A stretch of 57,985 nt of DNA from CAZUSO01 sp964622775. Its GTDB lineage: Bacteria; Bacteroidota; Bacteroidia; Chitinophagales; Chitinophagaceae. The DNA lies in contig CAZUSO010000012.1 in assembly GCA_964622775.1 (NCBI GenBank), positions 1 to 57,985 of the forward strand, in the 5' to 3' direction. Of the stretch, positions 9,191 to 17,285 are shown piece after piece (positions within the stretch are counted from its first letter, which is position 1; the number at the start of each line of letters is the position of its first letter). Position numbers and translations under genes: made by a program. The notes beneath the pieces are model-generated. The model was not told the origin of the DNA. It ran no database searches and worked only from the letters and a program-made list of their open reading frames with translations.

Positions 9191-9859
9191 CTATTGCAAC
9201 CAGCCAAAATGCAGCGCTAAAGGCATCATTATAAAAATAAGCGGTACAATGATAGAAAAGGCGTAACCTGCTCCCCGGATAATTTTCTTGTATTTTGATG
9301 TGCTTAGCCCTACGGTTTGAAAAGCGCTCCAGAAGCCATGCATCAGGTGCCAGGCCAGCGAAATACAGCCCAAAACATAAACGGCTACAACCCAGGGTGC
9401 TTCGAAAGTAGTTTTCATAGCTTCATATAAATGAATTTCGCCGTTCCCGCAGAATTGGGAGGCGCGGTTCGGAATCCAGAAATGATACCAGTGGATTATC
9501 AGGAATAACAAAATTATAGTGCCCAGCAGCCCCATGGAGCGACTATACCATTTGCTGCTTTTATTACCCGGCAACACCGCGTAACCTTGCGGGCGTTTTG
9601 CTTTATTTTGAGCCGTAAGCATCAGTCCCTGGATTATGTGGAGCAGGATGCCGACAGTGAGGCCAATTTCCATAATACGAATGACCGGGTTGGTGCCCAT
9701 AAAGTGAGCCGCTTCTTCAAAGCGGATGCCGCCATCGTTATAAAATATCAATGCATTGACATAGCAATGAACCACTAAAAAAGTGATAAGGAACAATCCG
9801 GTGAAGCCCATGACCAATTTCTTGCCGACTGAAGAAGTGAAAGCGTGTTTCCAATTCAT
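9191..9859 (-). CDS. sdhC: Succinate dehydrogenase cytochrome b subunit (membrane anchor)
   Basis: 222 residues with five hydrophobic helices (about 12-35, 58-80, 108-127, 155-178 and 193-218), the fold of the single-subunit di-heme cytochrome b558 of fumarate reductase/SDH from Bacteroidota and Bacillus. Histidines lie in or next to the helices (VVHCYVN, LLHIIQG, IIHWYHFW, AWHLMHG), as needed for two hemes. It anchors sdhAB to the inner membrane and holds the quinone site. It is the first gene of the operon; a TAACTTTG box lies 48 bases upstream of its start. Confidence 0.95.
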   Translation of the reverse strand: MNWKHAFTSSVGKKLVMGFTGLFLITFLVVHCYVNALIFYNDGGIRFEEAAHFMGTNPVIRIMEIGLTVGILLHIIQGLMLTAQNKAKRPQGYAVLPGNKSSKWYSRSMGLLGTIILLFLIIHWYHFWIPNRASQFCGNGEIHLYEAMKTTFEAPWVVAVYVLGCISLAWHLMHGFWSAFQTVGLSTSKYKKIIRGAGYAFSIIVPLIFIMMPLALHFGWLQ

Positions 9860-9906
9860 AAGTAAATGAAAAATTGAATTGTAATTTTTTTGTCAAATTT
9901 TCGTTG

Positions 9907-9914
9907 CAAAGTTA
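9907..9914 (-). promoter_or_regulatory. Putative -7 box (TAACTTTG) of the sdhCAB operon
   Basis: On the minus strand this is an exact match to the Bacteroidota -7 consensus TAnnTTTG. It would give a leader of about 40 bases before the sdhC ATG at 9859. No clear TTG at -33 was found, so the call is tentative. Confidence 0.5.
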
Positions 9915-10008
9915 ATATGCAATTCCATTAATAGCTAATGAATTTTTAAAACAAATTGAACGTAATGTATTTAATAGAATGCATAGCAGCACATATTCTC
10001 CTGCAAAT

Positions 10009-10983
10009 CTATTGCTTACCGGGGAAAAAATATCGTTGAATTCCAATGGTATAAACCGGATATAAACGACCGTAAGAGAAGCCCAGCATTTGAAATGTCG
10101 TGCTCAGGTCAATTCTTAAATCAGACCGGATAATGAACTGCACACCGGGACTTACATCTACAAAACAGCCTTTTTGAAGCGCCACCGGATAGCGAACGGG
10201 ATTCAGTATATACTCATTGTTTAGCTTATGAAACAAGGTGACCTGGGCATGGTTAAAGTATTTTCCACGAAACTCCAGATACAAATTGATATTGGTTTGC
10301 CGGTAATTTTTGTAATGCCTCGGATAAAGCAGATAGCCTGTAGACAAGGCATAATTCAGGGCATCGCCATAACGTACTTCCACGGGAACGGAAGGTAAGG
10401 CATGGATGGGATCGGGAGCGTATCCCTCTGCATCAAAAGGTCTGATATAACCGAGGGTTAAGGAAACTGCGAACTTGTTTTTCAGCCAGGTGGCAATGCC
10501 GCCACCGCCGATTCCGGAATTATCGCCCATTTCCAAGTTCGGCTCCGATTCGTGATGCGTGGTTTTTACATAAGCACCTTCTCCATATACTGCAATCCGA
10601 AAATGCTTATTCTGACCGTCATTGGTGAACAGACGGTATTTAAAATAAAGATGGGCGCCATTGAATTTATAGGGATATACCGCCCCACGTTCGGGTGTAT
10701 TATGAAAAGGAAACTCAACCGGAAAATCTTTTCCATGATGGTTGGAGGCGATGGCGGTCAGGTAAACGGAAAGATTAGATGTAACGCCGTACATCAGCCG
10801 GAATGCGCTCATATTCCGCCATTGCCTCACCTCATGATAGGTTTCTGAAAAGAAACGAACTCCAATCACATCCCGGGGAATACTGCTTGCCGGTTCTGAT
10901 AGCGGGAACAATTCCTGCGCGGAGCCGGCCTTTGTGAGCAGGAGCAGGAAGATGCTTAATATGGTTATCGTCCGGTTTTTCAA
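10009..10983 (-). CDS. Predicted outer-membrane beta-barrel protein
   Basis: 324 residues with a signal peptide (residues 1-22, ending AGSAQ). The mature part alternates hydrophobic and polar residues in many strands with aromatic ends, such as AHLYFKYRLF, NINLYLEFRGKYF and LRIDLSTTFQMLGF. It ends in a strand with a late aromatic pair (IGIQRYFFPGKQ), as expected for an outer-membrane barrel. No named family is recognised with certainty. It starts 23 bases after the gene for an HMA-domain protein on the same strand, so the two are probably co-transcribed, and a role linked to metal handling is possible. Confidence 0.7.
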   Translation of the reverse strand: MKNRTITILSIFLLLLTKAGSAQELFPLSEPASSIPRDVIGVRFFSETYHEVRQWRNMSAFRLMYGVTSNLSVYLTAIASNHHGKDFPVEFPFHNTPERGAVYPYKFNGAHLYFKYRLFTNDGQNKHFRIAVYGEGAYVKTTHHESEPNLEMGDNSGIGGGGIATWLKNKFAVSLTLGYIRPFDAEGYAPDPIHALPSVPVEVRYGDALNYALSTGYLLYPRHYKNYRQTNINLYLEFRGKYFNHAQVTLFHKLNNEYILNPVRYPVALQKGCFVDVSPGVQFIIRSDLRIDLSTTFQMLGFSYGRLYPVYTIGIQRYFFPGKQ

Positions 10984-11006
10984 AATAATGGCCGTATATG
11001 TTCAGG

Positions 11007-11510
11007 CTAATAGCTCGACGGAATGAGAAAATAGGGTGGGTTGATGGCATTATCTTTAGGCAGGTAGCCCTGGTATTTTTTGAAAATTGCCGGAGGCATA
11101 AACGATTTCCCGACAAACTGAAATGTGTTGCCTTTCTCCGGCAGACCAGGTATGATTAGCAGGAAGAAGCGGTTGGCATTTACCCGGAGTTCCTTGTCCC
11201 GGATTGGGTCTGTTGTGCCCGGTGTAAATGTGATGGTCAGGAAGCGGATGGAAAAGCCCGCATCTTTAACGGCACCTGCAATCTCCTGGAAGGGAACGGC
11301 AGCTTTTCCGTCAATTAAAGTGATTATACCTTCTGTTTGCTGTAGGTTCATCTCCACATCTTTTACAAAGGTCAACTTGCGCAATTGCATTTCCACGCTT
11401 CGGCTGCACTGAGAACAGGTCAGCCCGTTGATGCCTACCTTCACCTGTTGAATCTGACCAAAACCTGTAATTCCAAAAAACAGCCCTGCCAAAACCAATA
11501 AATACCTCAT
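11007..11510 (-). CDS. Exported heavy-metal-associated (HMA) domain protein
   Basis: 167 residues from the ATG at 11510; a second ATG at 11522 would add MTII. Residues 1-18 are a signal peptide (MRYLLVLAGLFFGITGFG). An HMA fold follows at about 20-90 with the metal-binding GLTCSQCSRSVE motif; C32 and C35 are the two ligands expected for Cu(I) or Zn(II). The C-terminal 75 residues (from about 92) are unlike HMA and unassigned. With the signal peptide it should act in the periplasm, unlike cytoplasmic CopZ chaperones. The next gene encodes an outer-membrane barrel, so a periplasm-to-outer-membrane metal function is a reasonable inference. Confidence 0.8.
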   Translation of the reverse strand: MRYLLVLAGLFFGITGFGQIQQVKVGINGLTCSQCSRSVEMQLRKLTFVKDVEMNLQQTEGIITLIDGKAAVPFQEIAGAVKDAGFSIRFLTITFTPGTTDPIRDKELRVNANRFFLLIIPGLPEKGNTFQFVGKSFMPPAIFKKYQGYLPKDNAINPPYFLIPSSY

Positions 11511-11559
11511 AATTATCGTCATTTAATCAGGCGAAGTCTCCTGTTTTTCCGCTACAAAT

Positions 11560-11567
11560 CAAAATTA
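11560..11567 (-). promoter_or_regulatory. Putative -7 box (TAATTTTG) of the HMA/outer-membrane pair
   Basis: This is an exact TAnnTTTG match on the minus strand, 50 bases upstream of the ATG at 11510, in the divergent spacer between the HMA gene and the DUF3810 gene. No good -33 TTG was found. Confidence 0.45.
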
Positions 11568-11578
11568 CCAAATATAGC

Positions 11579-12673
11579 TTGAAATTTTTTGTAAAAAACA
11601 CGAAAAAGATAATCCCGGCAGCAATCCTGTTGCTGACAATAGTGCTGTTCCAGGTTGTTCTTAACCGCCTGGATCCTGTACGACAATTTTACAATCAGGT
11701 TCTTTTCCTACCCTTGCAGCGCTTACGAAGCCAACTACTTAATCCGCTCCGATTCAGCGCAGGCGATTTGCTTTATCTCCTTTTGATTCTGGTGCTGGTA
11801 TTTTTACTGATACGGATTGTGGTTTATTTTGTTCGGTTCCGGATGCATAAAAATAAAATTCCGCAAGCTACCTCTGTTTTTTTGATAACAATATGCTCCG
11901 TTTATTTGCTCTTCGTCCTGTTATGGGGCGGCAATTATGCAAAGCCCGGCATTGCTTCAAAATGGGAAATAGCGGATCAGCCCTGGAATGACAGCAGCAT
12001 TTTGCAGCTGAATGAATTTTTGATTCAAAAACTGAATGAAACGGCAACCGAAGATATGCCCAACCTGCATGGAGACGGTCAGGTCAACAGCATTTGCCGG
12101 CAGCTTTACCGGAATACGCTGGGTGCAGAGTATGATTATCTCTTTGTAAAACCGGCCTCTTTAGGCAATGCGCTGAACTATTTTGGCATTCAGGGTTATT
12201 ACAATCCTTTGTCGGGGGAAGGCCAGTTTAATGCTCATCTTCCGGAATTCATGCATCCTTTTGTAATTGCTCACGAAATGGCGCATCAAACAGGCATTGC
12301 CGCGGAGGATGATGCCAATCTCCTGGCTTATATCATTTGCACTTCTGCTACACAACCGGTTCTCCGGTATAGCGCTTATCTTAATCTTTTTACCTATGCC
12401 TTTGCCGAGTTAAAAGAATCCGTTCCACAATACACCGAGGTGCTTTGGAAACAGTTAAATCAGAAAAGCAGAAACGATATTGCCCTTCTAAAAGATATAC
12501 GACAACGGTATAAGGGTTATTTACGCGGTTTTTCTCTAAGCCTGTATGATCAGTATCTTCTCTGGCAGGGACAGGAAAAGGGTCTGAACAGCTATAATGC
12601 CGTGACCCGATGGGTTTATATCTGGGAAACCGCAGAAAAAGAGAAAGCTGGTGTTTTTACCTGCCTGCACTAA
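11579..12673 (+). CDS. DUF3810 family membrane protein with zinc-protease-like motif
   Basis: 364 residues, starting at a TTG. No ATG occurs before residue 89, and the TTG start keeps the first membrane helix (residues 10-28). Further helices are at about 62-86 and 99-117. The C-terminal domain faces one side of the membrane and carries HEMAH (232-236) with E243 downstream (GIAAEDDAN), the arrangement of a HExxH zinc metallopeptidase with a nearby third ligand. DUF3810 is a conserved Bacteroidota family without a proven function; proteolytic activity is inferred from the motif. The gene is divergent from the HMA gene and convergent with the TPR gene. Confidence 0.85.
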   Translation: MKFFVKNTKKIIPAAILLLTIVLFQVVLNRLDPVRQFYNQVLFLPLQRLRSQLLNPLRFSAGDLLYLLLILVLVFLLIRIVVYFVRFRMHKNKIPQATSVFLITICSVYLLFVLLWGGNYAKPGIASKWEIADQPWNDSSILQLNEFLIQKLNETATEDMPNLHGDGQVNSICRQLYRNTLGAEYDYLFVKPASLGNALNYFGIQGYYNPLSGEGQFNAHLPEFMHPFVIAHEMAHQTGIAAEDDANLLAYIICTSATQPVLRYSAYLNLFTYAFAELKESVPQYTEVLWKQLNQKSRNDIALLKDIRQRYKGYLRGFSLSLYDQYLLWQGQEKGLNSYNAVTRWVYIWETAEKEKAGVFTCLH

Positions 12674-12709
12674 TCAATACCTTGTAAATCCGGAATAATA
12701 CATCTCAGT

Positions 12710-14002
12710 CTATAGGCCTTTCAGCTCTGCGCTTACCGAAGCGGATTCCTCCATCCTGTCGAGGTTTACATAGATCGAATTTAATGCTTCCAGGCAGTTG
12801 ACATAGTCGCCTTTTTCTTTTGCGCTCAGGCTGCTTTTTTGAGATCTGTAGTTAGCGCGGGCCTGTTCTAAATAATCAATGGCTTTATTGAAATAATCAT
12901 CCCGAAGAGGTTTCATCTCCTGCGCCATTTTCAGGCTGGCATTATCGACACCTAAAGACATCATCTTATTGTTATAGTACCCTGCTTTATTGTAATACAA
13001 GGCGCCTAATTCAAATAAATAATCGGTATTGCTACCTTCTAATTCAATGGCTTTCTTTAAATTGCTTTCTGATTTTTTGAAATTATTTTCCGTTTCCGGA
13101 GTCGGATCTTCTTTGAGTTTGGACAGATCGCGATACACCAGTCCAAGGTTGAACGGGAGGCTGGAATTTGCGGGATCTTTACCGATAGCTTCCTCCAGCT
13201 TGGCAATCATCTCGGATTGTTTGCCGGAATTGAGATAGTAATTAAGCTGCGCATTCGTGATGTTTTTATCGTTGGGGAATTTCTTTTTCCCAGCTTCGAT
13301 AATGTCTAATTGTTCCTGGCTTTTTCCCTGCTTTTCATAAGCCTGCGCCAGCAACAGGTATATATTGCTTTCGGAAGCAGTGAAGGAATTATCGGCGGCA
13401 GCTTTTAGCAGGGGAATAGCCAGGTCGTATTTATTGTCGTAAAATGCGCAATAACCCTGAAACAGTCCGGCTCGTGCCGCAATGGAATCGATCTGAACAT
13501 TATCTTTAAAAAAACGATTGTTGTCCCAGCCAAATAAGGTGTTAGTTTCTTTAAAAAAATCAAAAGCGTCGGCATATTTGCCGTTATTCATGGCATTCAC
13601 GCCATCGTTGAAACTGTAAAAAGCGCCGATGCTGAGCAGATTGGGAAACTGTTCATCGCTGACCATCTTCTTGTCTAATGCTGCCGATTTTTTTAAAGCG
13701 CTCAGCGCTTCTAAATAGGGATTTGACGACCCGAAAGCCTGGGTTTCCTGCATGGCCATATAGACGGCAGCCTTAGTGAACCAGGCTTTTCCGTTGTCTT
13801 GGGTAGATGCATCTTCCACGGCAGCATCAATAGCGGCCTTGGCTTTATTGAGCAATGGTATAGCGCCTTCTTCCTGCTTAAGTACAATAAACTTCTGGGC
13901 ATCTTTAAGTGTATTGGCAGCTTCGTTTATCTTTGATTTTTGTGCAAAGGATGCGGTTGTTAAGGCAAGCCCCACCGTGAGCAATACAATTTTCTTTTTC
14001 AT
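12710..14002 (-). CDS. Exported tetratricopeptide-repeat protein
   Basis: 430 residues. The signal peptide is residues 1-20 (MKKKIVLLTVGLALTTASFA). The rest is almost entirely helical with TPR-like units, for example GKAWFTKAAVYMAM, SNIYLLLAQAYEKQGK, SLPFNLGLVYRDLSK and DYLFELGALYYNKAGY. Such proteins in the Bacteroidota periplasm usually scaffold other proteins; the partner is unknown. It stands alone, convergent with the DUF3810 gene. Its stop is only 36 bases from that gene's stop, with no obvious terminator between. Confidence 0.85.
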   Translation of the reverse strand: MKKKIVLLTVGLALTTASFAQKSKINEAANTLKDAQKFIVLKQEEGAIPLLNKAKAAIDAAVEDASTQDNGKAWFTKAAVYMAMQETQAFGSSNPYLEALSALKKSAALDKKMVSDEQFPNLLSIGAFYSFNDGVNAMNNGKYADAFDFFKETNTLFGWDNNRFFKDNVQIDSIAARAGLFQGYCAFYDNKYDLAIPLLKAAADNSFTASESNIYLLLAQAYEKQGKSQEQLDIIEAGKKKFPNDKNITNAQLNYYLNSGKQSEMIAKLEEAIGKDPANSSLPFNLGLVYRDLSKLKEDPTPETENNFKKSESNLKKAIELEGSNTDYLFELGALYYNKAGYYNNKMMSLGVDNASLKMAQEMKPLRDDYFNKAIDYLEQARANYRSQKSSLSAKEKGDYVNCLEALNSIYVNLDRMEESASVSAELKGL

Positions 14003-14065
14003 TACAGCATCTGAATTATTTGAGGTGAAAAATAGTATGAAAAATTAAAACGGCTTGTTAAGAAA

Positions 14066-14944
14066 TTAATTGGCAAGCAATACTTTCCAGGCCTTTTCAA
14101 TATTACGTTCGGCTAATAGTTCGCTGGCATAGCGTTGAATTGCTGTGGTAAGGGCGTTCTGGTCATTGCTATAATCGCGAATGATTTGCTTAAGCCGGTC
14201 ATCATCTAATGGAGTGGAGACAATAGGAATTTCCCTGCTGTTTGCCAGCAAGCCCAGCTCGTTTCCTGTCAGCACCCGGCTGTTGCGAATGGCCGGGGGC
14301 AGGGCGTCGATTCCAATACCGAGCTCCGTATTGGGCTTGGGCACTTCAAAGACAGCATCTCCGGAAGCGCGGCAATAATAATCCATTCCCATACGGGCTA
14401 CCAAATCTATCTTATGCGGGTCGATTTGACTCTGCTCATCCAAAATACGTTCGTCAATGTGCATCTTCACTACCTCACAGATAATCAGGTTGGCAGCCCC
14501 GCCCTCCGTACCGGTTTCGATGATTTGAAGTACTTTACATTCCAGGTTGACTGGCGATTCTGCTACGCGGAAGGGCTTCACGATTGTTGACGGCAGGGGA
14601 GTAAAGCCTGATTTTGCAAACTCATTGACAGCTTTAGGATATTCGCAACTGGCTACATTGGTTTGCTGCACCATATCGTAAGTGACCACGTTAATGACTA
14701 CCTCCATAGTAGCCTGAATATTTTCCAGTGTATGTTTGATGGTATTGTCCCGCACACGCCGCGCCGGAGAAAATACACAAATAGGCGGTTTACTGCCAAA
14801 TGCATTAAAAAAACTGAACGGGGAAAGATTGGGATTGCCGTTTGCATCAACGGTGCTGGCAAAGCAAATGGGTCGGGGAGCCACGCTGCCTAACAGGTAG
14901 GCATGAAGCTGCTTCGTACTGATTTCTCCGGGAGTTACAATCAT
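14066..14944 (-). CDS. Flavin reductase family protein (FMN-binding)
   Basis: 292 residues. The N-terminal 200 residues have the flavin-reductase-like split barrel: VAPRPICFASTVDANGNPNLSPFSFFNAFGSKPP (15-48) is the FMN-binding region, followed by RRVRDNTIKHTLENI and a strand pair up to IICEVVKMHIDE. The C-terminal 90 residues (PKPNTELGIGIDALPPAIRNS onward) are an extension often seen in Bacteroidota members. Family members reduce FMN or use bound FMN in oxidoreductions; the physiological substrate here is unknown. A TAACTTTG box lies 25 bases upstream. Confidence 0.88.
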   Translation of the reverse strand: MIVTPGEISTKQLHAYLLGSVAPRPICFASTVDANGNPNLSPFSFFNAFGSKPPICVFSPARRVRDNTIKHTLENIQATMEVVINVVTYDMVQQTNVASCEYPKAVNEFAKSGFTPLPSTIVKPFRVAESPVNLECKVLQIIETGTEGGAANLIICEVVKMHIDERILDEQSQIDPHKIDLVARMGMDYYCRASGDAVFEVPKPNTELGIGIDALPPAIRNSRVLTGNELGLLANSREIPIVSTPLDDDRLKQIIRDYSNDQNALTTAIQRYASELLAERNIEKAWKVLLAN

Positions 14945-14968
14945 TAATATTTGTTTTTAAAAGGCTGG

Positions 14969-14976
14969 CAAAGTTA
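14969..14976 (-). promoter_or_regulatory. Putative -7 box (TAACTTTG) of the flavin reductase gene
   Basis: This is an exact TAnnTTTG match on the minus strand, 25 bases before the ATG at 14944, predicting a leader of about 18 bases. No clear -33 element. Confidence 0.5.
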
Positions 14977-15015
14977 CGCCAAATCATCTATAGTGTAGAT
15001 TAGTGAATAATGAAT

Positions 15016-15288
15016 TGTTGCATCCCAAATTGTCGCACCGGAGCAATCTCCAGAATGTAAAAGGTATCGTCATTCCGACCGGAGTAAAATTTACGGAACG
15101 CAGCGCAGTAAATTTTATGGAGCGGAGGAATCTCCCGGGCGTTTGCCCATCCTCCCGATTGGGAGATTCCTCCATGCGAAAATCCTAACCGGATTAAGTG
15201 TAATCCGGGATTTTCTTTTCGGAATGACGGCACGTTTTTTTGGAATGACAAAAAACCTTACACCACATGCAACATTTGGGATACACCC
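15016..15288 (+). mobile_element. Complete MITE-like element, repeat family 1, with 9-bp target duplication
   Basis: This 273-bp element has no coding capacity. The ends are inverted copies: ATCCCAAAT sits 6 bases from the left end and its complement ATTTGGGAT 6 bases from the right end. A perfect 9-bp direct repeat, ATAATGAAT, flanks it on both sides (15007-15015 and 15289-15297). Inside are several hairpins: TAAAATTTAC/GTAAATTTTA (15085-15094/15108-15117), a 13-bp stem GGAGGAATCTCCC/GGGAGATTCCTCC (15124-15136/15161-15173) enclosing GGGC/GCCC, and GGATTA/TAATCC near 15191-15206. Five other partial or diverged copies lie in the window. It sits between divergent genes. Confidence 0.85.
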
Positions 15289-15406
15289 ATAATGAATAGA
15301 CAAGTGACCGGTGAATAAAGAGCCGGCATATCGGGAGAGTGAACAGGCATAGACAACAACAAAATAAATCACCTTACACTTTTATTATAAATGATGAAAC
15401 CTTTGC

Positions 15407-15414
15407 TAACTTTG
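15407..15414 (+). promoter_or_regulatory. Putative -7 box (TAACTTTG) just before the DUF6427 gene
   Basis: Exact TAnnTTTG match ending 5 bases before the GTG start at 15419. If used, the transcript would be essentially leaderless. Confidence 0.4.
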
Positions 15415-15418
15415 TGCC

Positions 15419-16420
15419 GTGTTAAAACTGTTCAGGAATTCAAGTCCGTTTTCCGTAATTATTTTGCTGCTGCTGACTATTGTCATTAAATTCTGGGCGC
15501 TGACGCATCCGCAGCTTCCGGTAGTTCCTGAAACGGCATTTGTATGGGGATGGATCATGGAATTGCTGTCAGGGATCTTTGGCTACTCCGCAGTGGTATT
15601 TACTTTTTTGGCGGTTGTGAATGTGCTGATTCAGGGATTATTGCTGAACCGGGTGGCTGATTTCGGCCGGCTGTTTCACCAGACCAGCTTCCTGCCGGCT
15701 GTTTCGTACATTTTACTTACCGGTATCATCCCGGCGTTCAATTTTTTTTCTGCGCCGCTTATCGCCAACTGGTTTGTTATTATTGCCTTGTACCTGATTT
15801 TTTCGGCGCAGGGCAGGGAAGAGGCACGCCGGCAATTTTTCAATATTGGTTTTGTATTATCGCTGGCCGCTTTGATTTATTTCCCTTATATTATCCTGCT
15901 TTTGGGCGCTGTTATTGCTGCTGCATTTTTAACACCCGTGAAGGCTTCGGGCGTAATGATCATTCTGATGGGATTCATTACACCGCTTTATTTTTTAGCA
16001 GGCATATTATTCCTTGCAGACCATTGGCCTTTGCTGTTCATACTGCCACAGGGCCGGTTCAATTATCCGCTGGTATTCGAAAACCTGAGCCCGGTTATCA
16101 TTGCGATGATCATATTAGTGCTTTGGGTGGTTTCTGCGCTGTATTACCTGCGCTTGTATATGCAGAAGATGATTGCTTCTGCCCGCAGCGCATGGTGGGC
16201 AATTGGGGTAATGGCTCTTTGTGCCGCCGGGAGTACGGCCTGGTCTTTCGGGAATGATATTACAGGGTGGATGGCATTTTTAGTTTTTGCATCGCTTATC
16301 TTTGCGAATCCGTTTTTTGAAACAGGGAGAAAATGGATGATTAATATCCTGTTTTATTGCATCATTGGAATAACCCTTTGGGTGCAATGGTTTCCGGATA
16401 TATTCCTATTTATTAAATAA
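15419..16420 (+). CDS. DUF6427-like polytopic membrane protein
   Basis: 333 residues beginning with GTG; the next in-frame methionine is near residue 47, past the first helix, so GTG is preferred. About nine to ten hydrophobic helices fill the length, with short loops (for example FSVIILLLLTIVIKFWAL, IIALYLIFSA, ILLLGAVIAAAFL and VIIAMIILVLWVV). The protein resembles the Bacteroidota DUF6427 family, which often lies near purine or envelope genes and has no known function. It ends 10 bases before purQ and is probably co-transcribed with it. Confidence 0.78.
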   Translation: MLKLFRNSSPFSVIILLLLTIVIKFWALTHPQLPVVPETAFVWGWIMELLSGIFGYSAVVFTFLAVVNVLIQGLLLNRVADFGRLFHQTSFLPAVSYILLTGIIPAFNFFSAPLIANWFVIIALYLIFSAQGREEARRQFFNIGFVLSLAALIYFPYIILLLGAVIAAAFLTPVKASGVMIILMGFITPLYFLAGILFLADHWPLLFILPQGRFNYPLVFENLSPVIIAMIILVLWVVSALYYLRLYMQKMIASARSAWWAIGVMALCAAGSTAWSFGNDITGWMAFLVFASLIFANPFFETGRKWMINILFYCIIGITLWVQWFPDIFLFIK

Positions 16421-16430
16421 AATCATACTC

Positions 16431-17126
16431 ATGAAATTTGGCATTGTAGTTTTTCCGGGATCTAACTGTGACCGTGATATGCAATATGCGCTTCAGGATG
16501 ATCTGCAGCAGGAGGTAGTTATGCTTTGGCATAAAGACAATGACCTCAATGGGTTCAACAGCGGGGATTGTATTGTATTGCCTGGCGGATTCAGCTATGG
16601 AGATTATTTACGTTGCGGCGCTTTAGCCCGGTTCAGCCCGATGATGGAGCAGGTAACCCGTTTTGCGCATGAAGGAGGGAAGGTATTGGGCGTATGTAAC
16701 GGGTTTCAGATACTTTGTGAAGCCGGCTTATTGCCCGGCGTATTATTGCGCAATGATCATCAAAAGTTTACCTGTAAGAATGTATTGCTGAAATCTTGTA
16801 GCCGGCAGGATCTTATTGCAAAAAATGTACCCTCGCGTCCTTTGATGATCCCGATAGCTCACGGCGAAGGACGTTACCTGGCGGATGCAGCCACCCTGCA
16901 CGACCTGTCAGAAAACGATCAGATACTATTCCGGTATAGCGATGAAAACGGCGATACGAACGAACAGGTTAATCCCAATGGAACGACGGATAATATTGCC
17001 GGTATCTGCAATAAATCGCGCAATGTATTTGGTATGATGCCACATCCGGAGCGTGCCTGTAGCAGTGCTTTGGGGAATACGGACGGCCGGTATATCCTGA
17101 AGGCAATGACCTTAGCTAATGCCTGA
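16431..17126 (+). CDS. purQ: Phosphoribosylformylglycinamidine synthase, glutaminase subunit PurQ
   Basis: 231 residues, a class I glutamine amidotransferase. It supplies ammonia to PurL for the fourth step of purine synthesis (FGAR to FGAM). The nucleophile is C89 in GVCNGFQIL, and the catalytic pair is H205 and E207 in MMPHPERAC. The N-terminus KFGIVVFPGSNCDRD and the oxyanion strand LPGGFSYGDYLRCG are typical. A separate PurQ implies a small PurL and a PurS elsewhere; neither is in this window. It follows the DUF6427 gene closely, and a 132-bp structured repeat begins 22 bases after its stop. Confidence 0.95.
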   Translation: MKFGIVVFPGSNCDRDMQYALQDDLQQEVVMLWHKDNDLNGFNSGDCIVLPGGFSYGDYLRCGALARFSPMMEQVTRFAHEGGKVLGVCNGFQILCEAGLLPGVLLRNDHQKFTCKNVLLKSCSRQDLIAKNVPSRPLMIPIAHGEGRYLADAATLHDLSENDQILFRYSDENGDTNEQVNPNGTTDNIAGICNKSRNVFGMMPHPERACSSALGNTDGRYILKAMTLANA

Positions 17127-17147
17127 ACGGAGATAGGAACGTCGTTT

Positions 17148-17279
17148 GGCATTGTTAATTTATAATAGATATTAGATAGATTTGACCACTTTCTGAAAGT
17201 GGTCAAATCTGAAAAGCAATGAAGAATATTTACTAATTTGTTGCAATCAAAGCTAAAACTATTTCAAATTAACAATGCC
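17148..17279 (+). repeat. 132-bp structured repeat, copy 1
   Basis: The ends are a perfect 14-bp inverted repeat, GGCATTGTTAATTT (17148-17161) and AAATTAACAATGCC (17266-17279). Inside is a 15-bp perfect hairpin with a 3-base loop, AGATTTGACCACTTT/AAAGTGGTCAAATCT (17178-17192/17196-17210). A weaker second stem GCAAT/GTTGC lies at 17216-17220/17240-17244. The second copy at 55688-55819 has exactly the same length and several compensatory changes. No T-run follows the hairpin, so it does not look like an ordinary terminator. Confidence 0.85.
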
Positions 17280-17285
17280 TGTCAT

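Noticed and set aside
15016..15288. CRISPR-like array from the repeated CATTCCG and hairpin words
   Set aside because: There are no equal-length spacers and no regular repeat period; the structure is an element with inverted ends and a target duplication. No cas genes are in the window.
17178..17210. Hairpin read as a simple rho-independent terminator of purQ
   Set aside because: The 15-bp stem is followed by GAAAAGCAATG, not by a T-run, and the hairpin is embedded in a 132-bp element repeated at gapA, where a separate true terminator follows.
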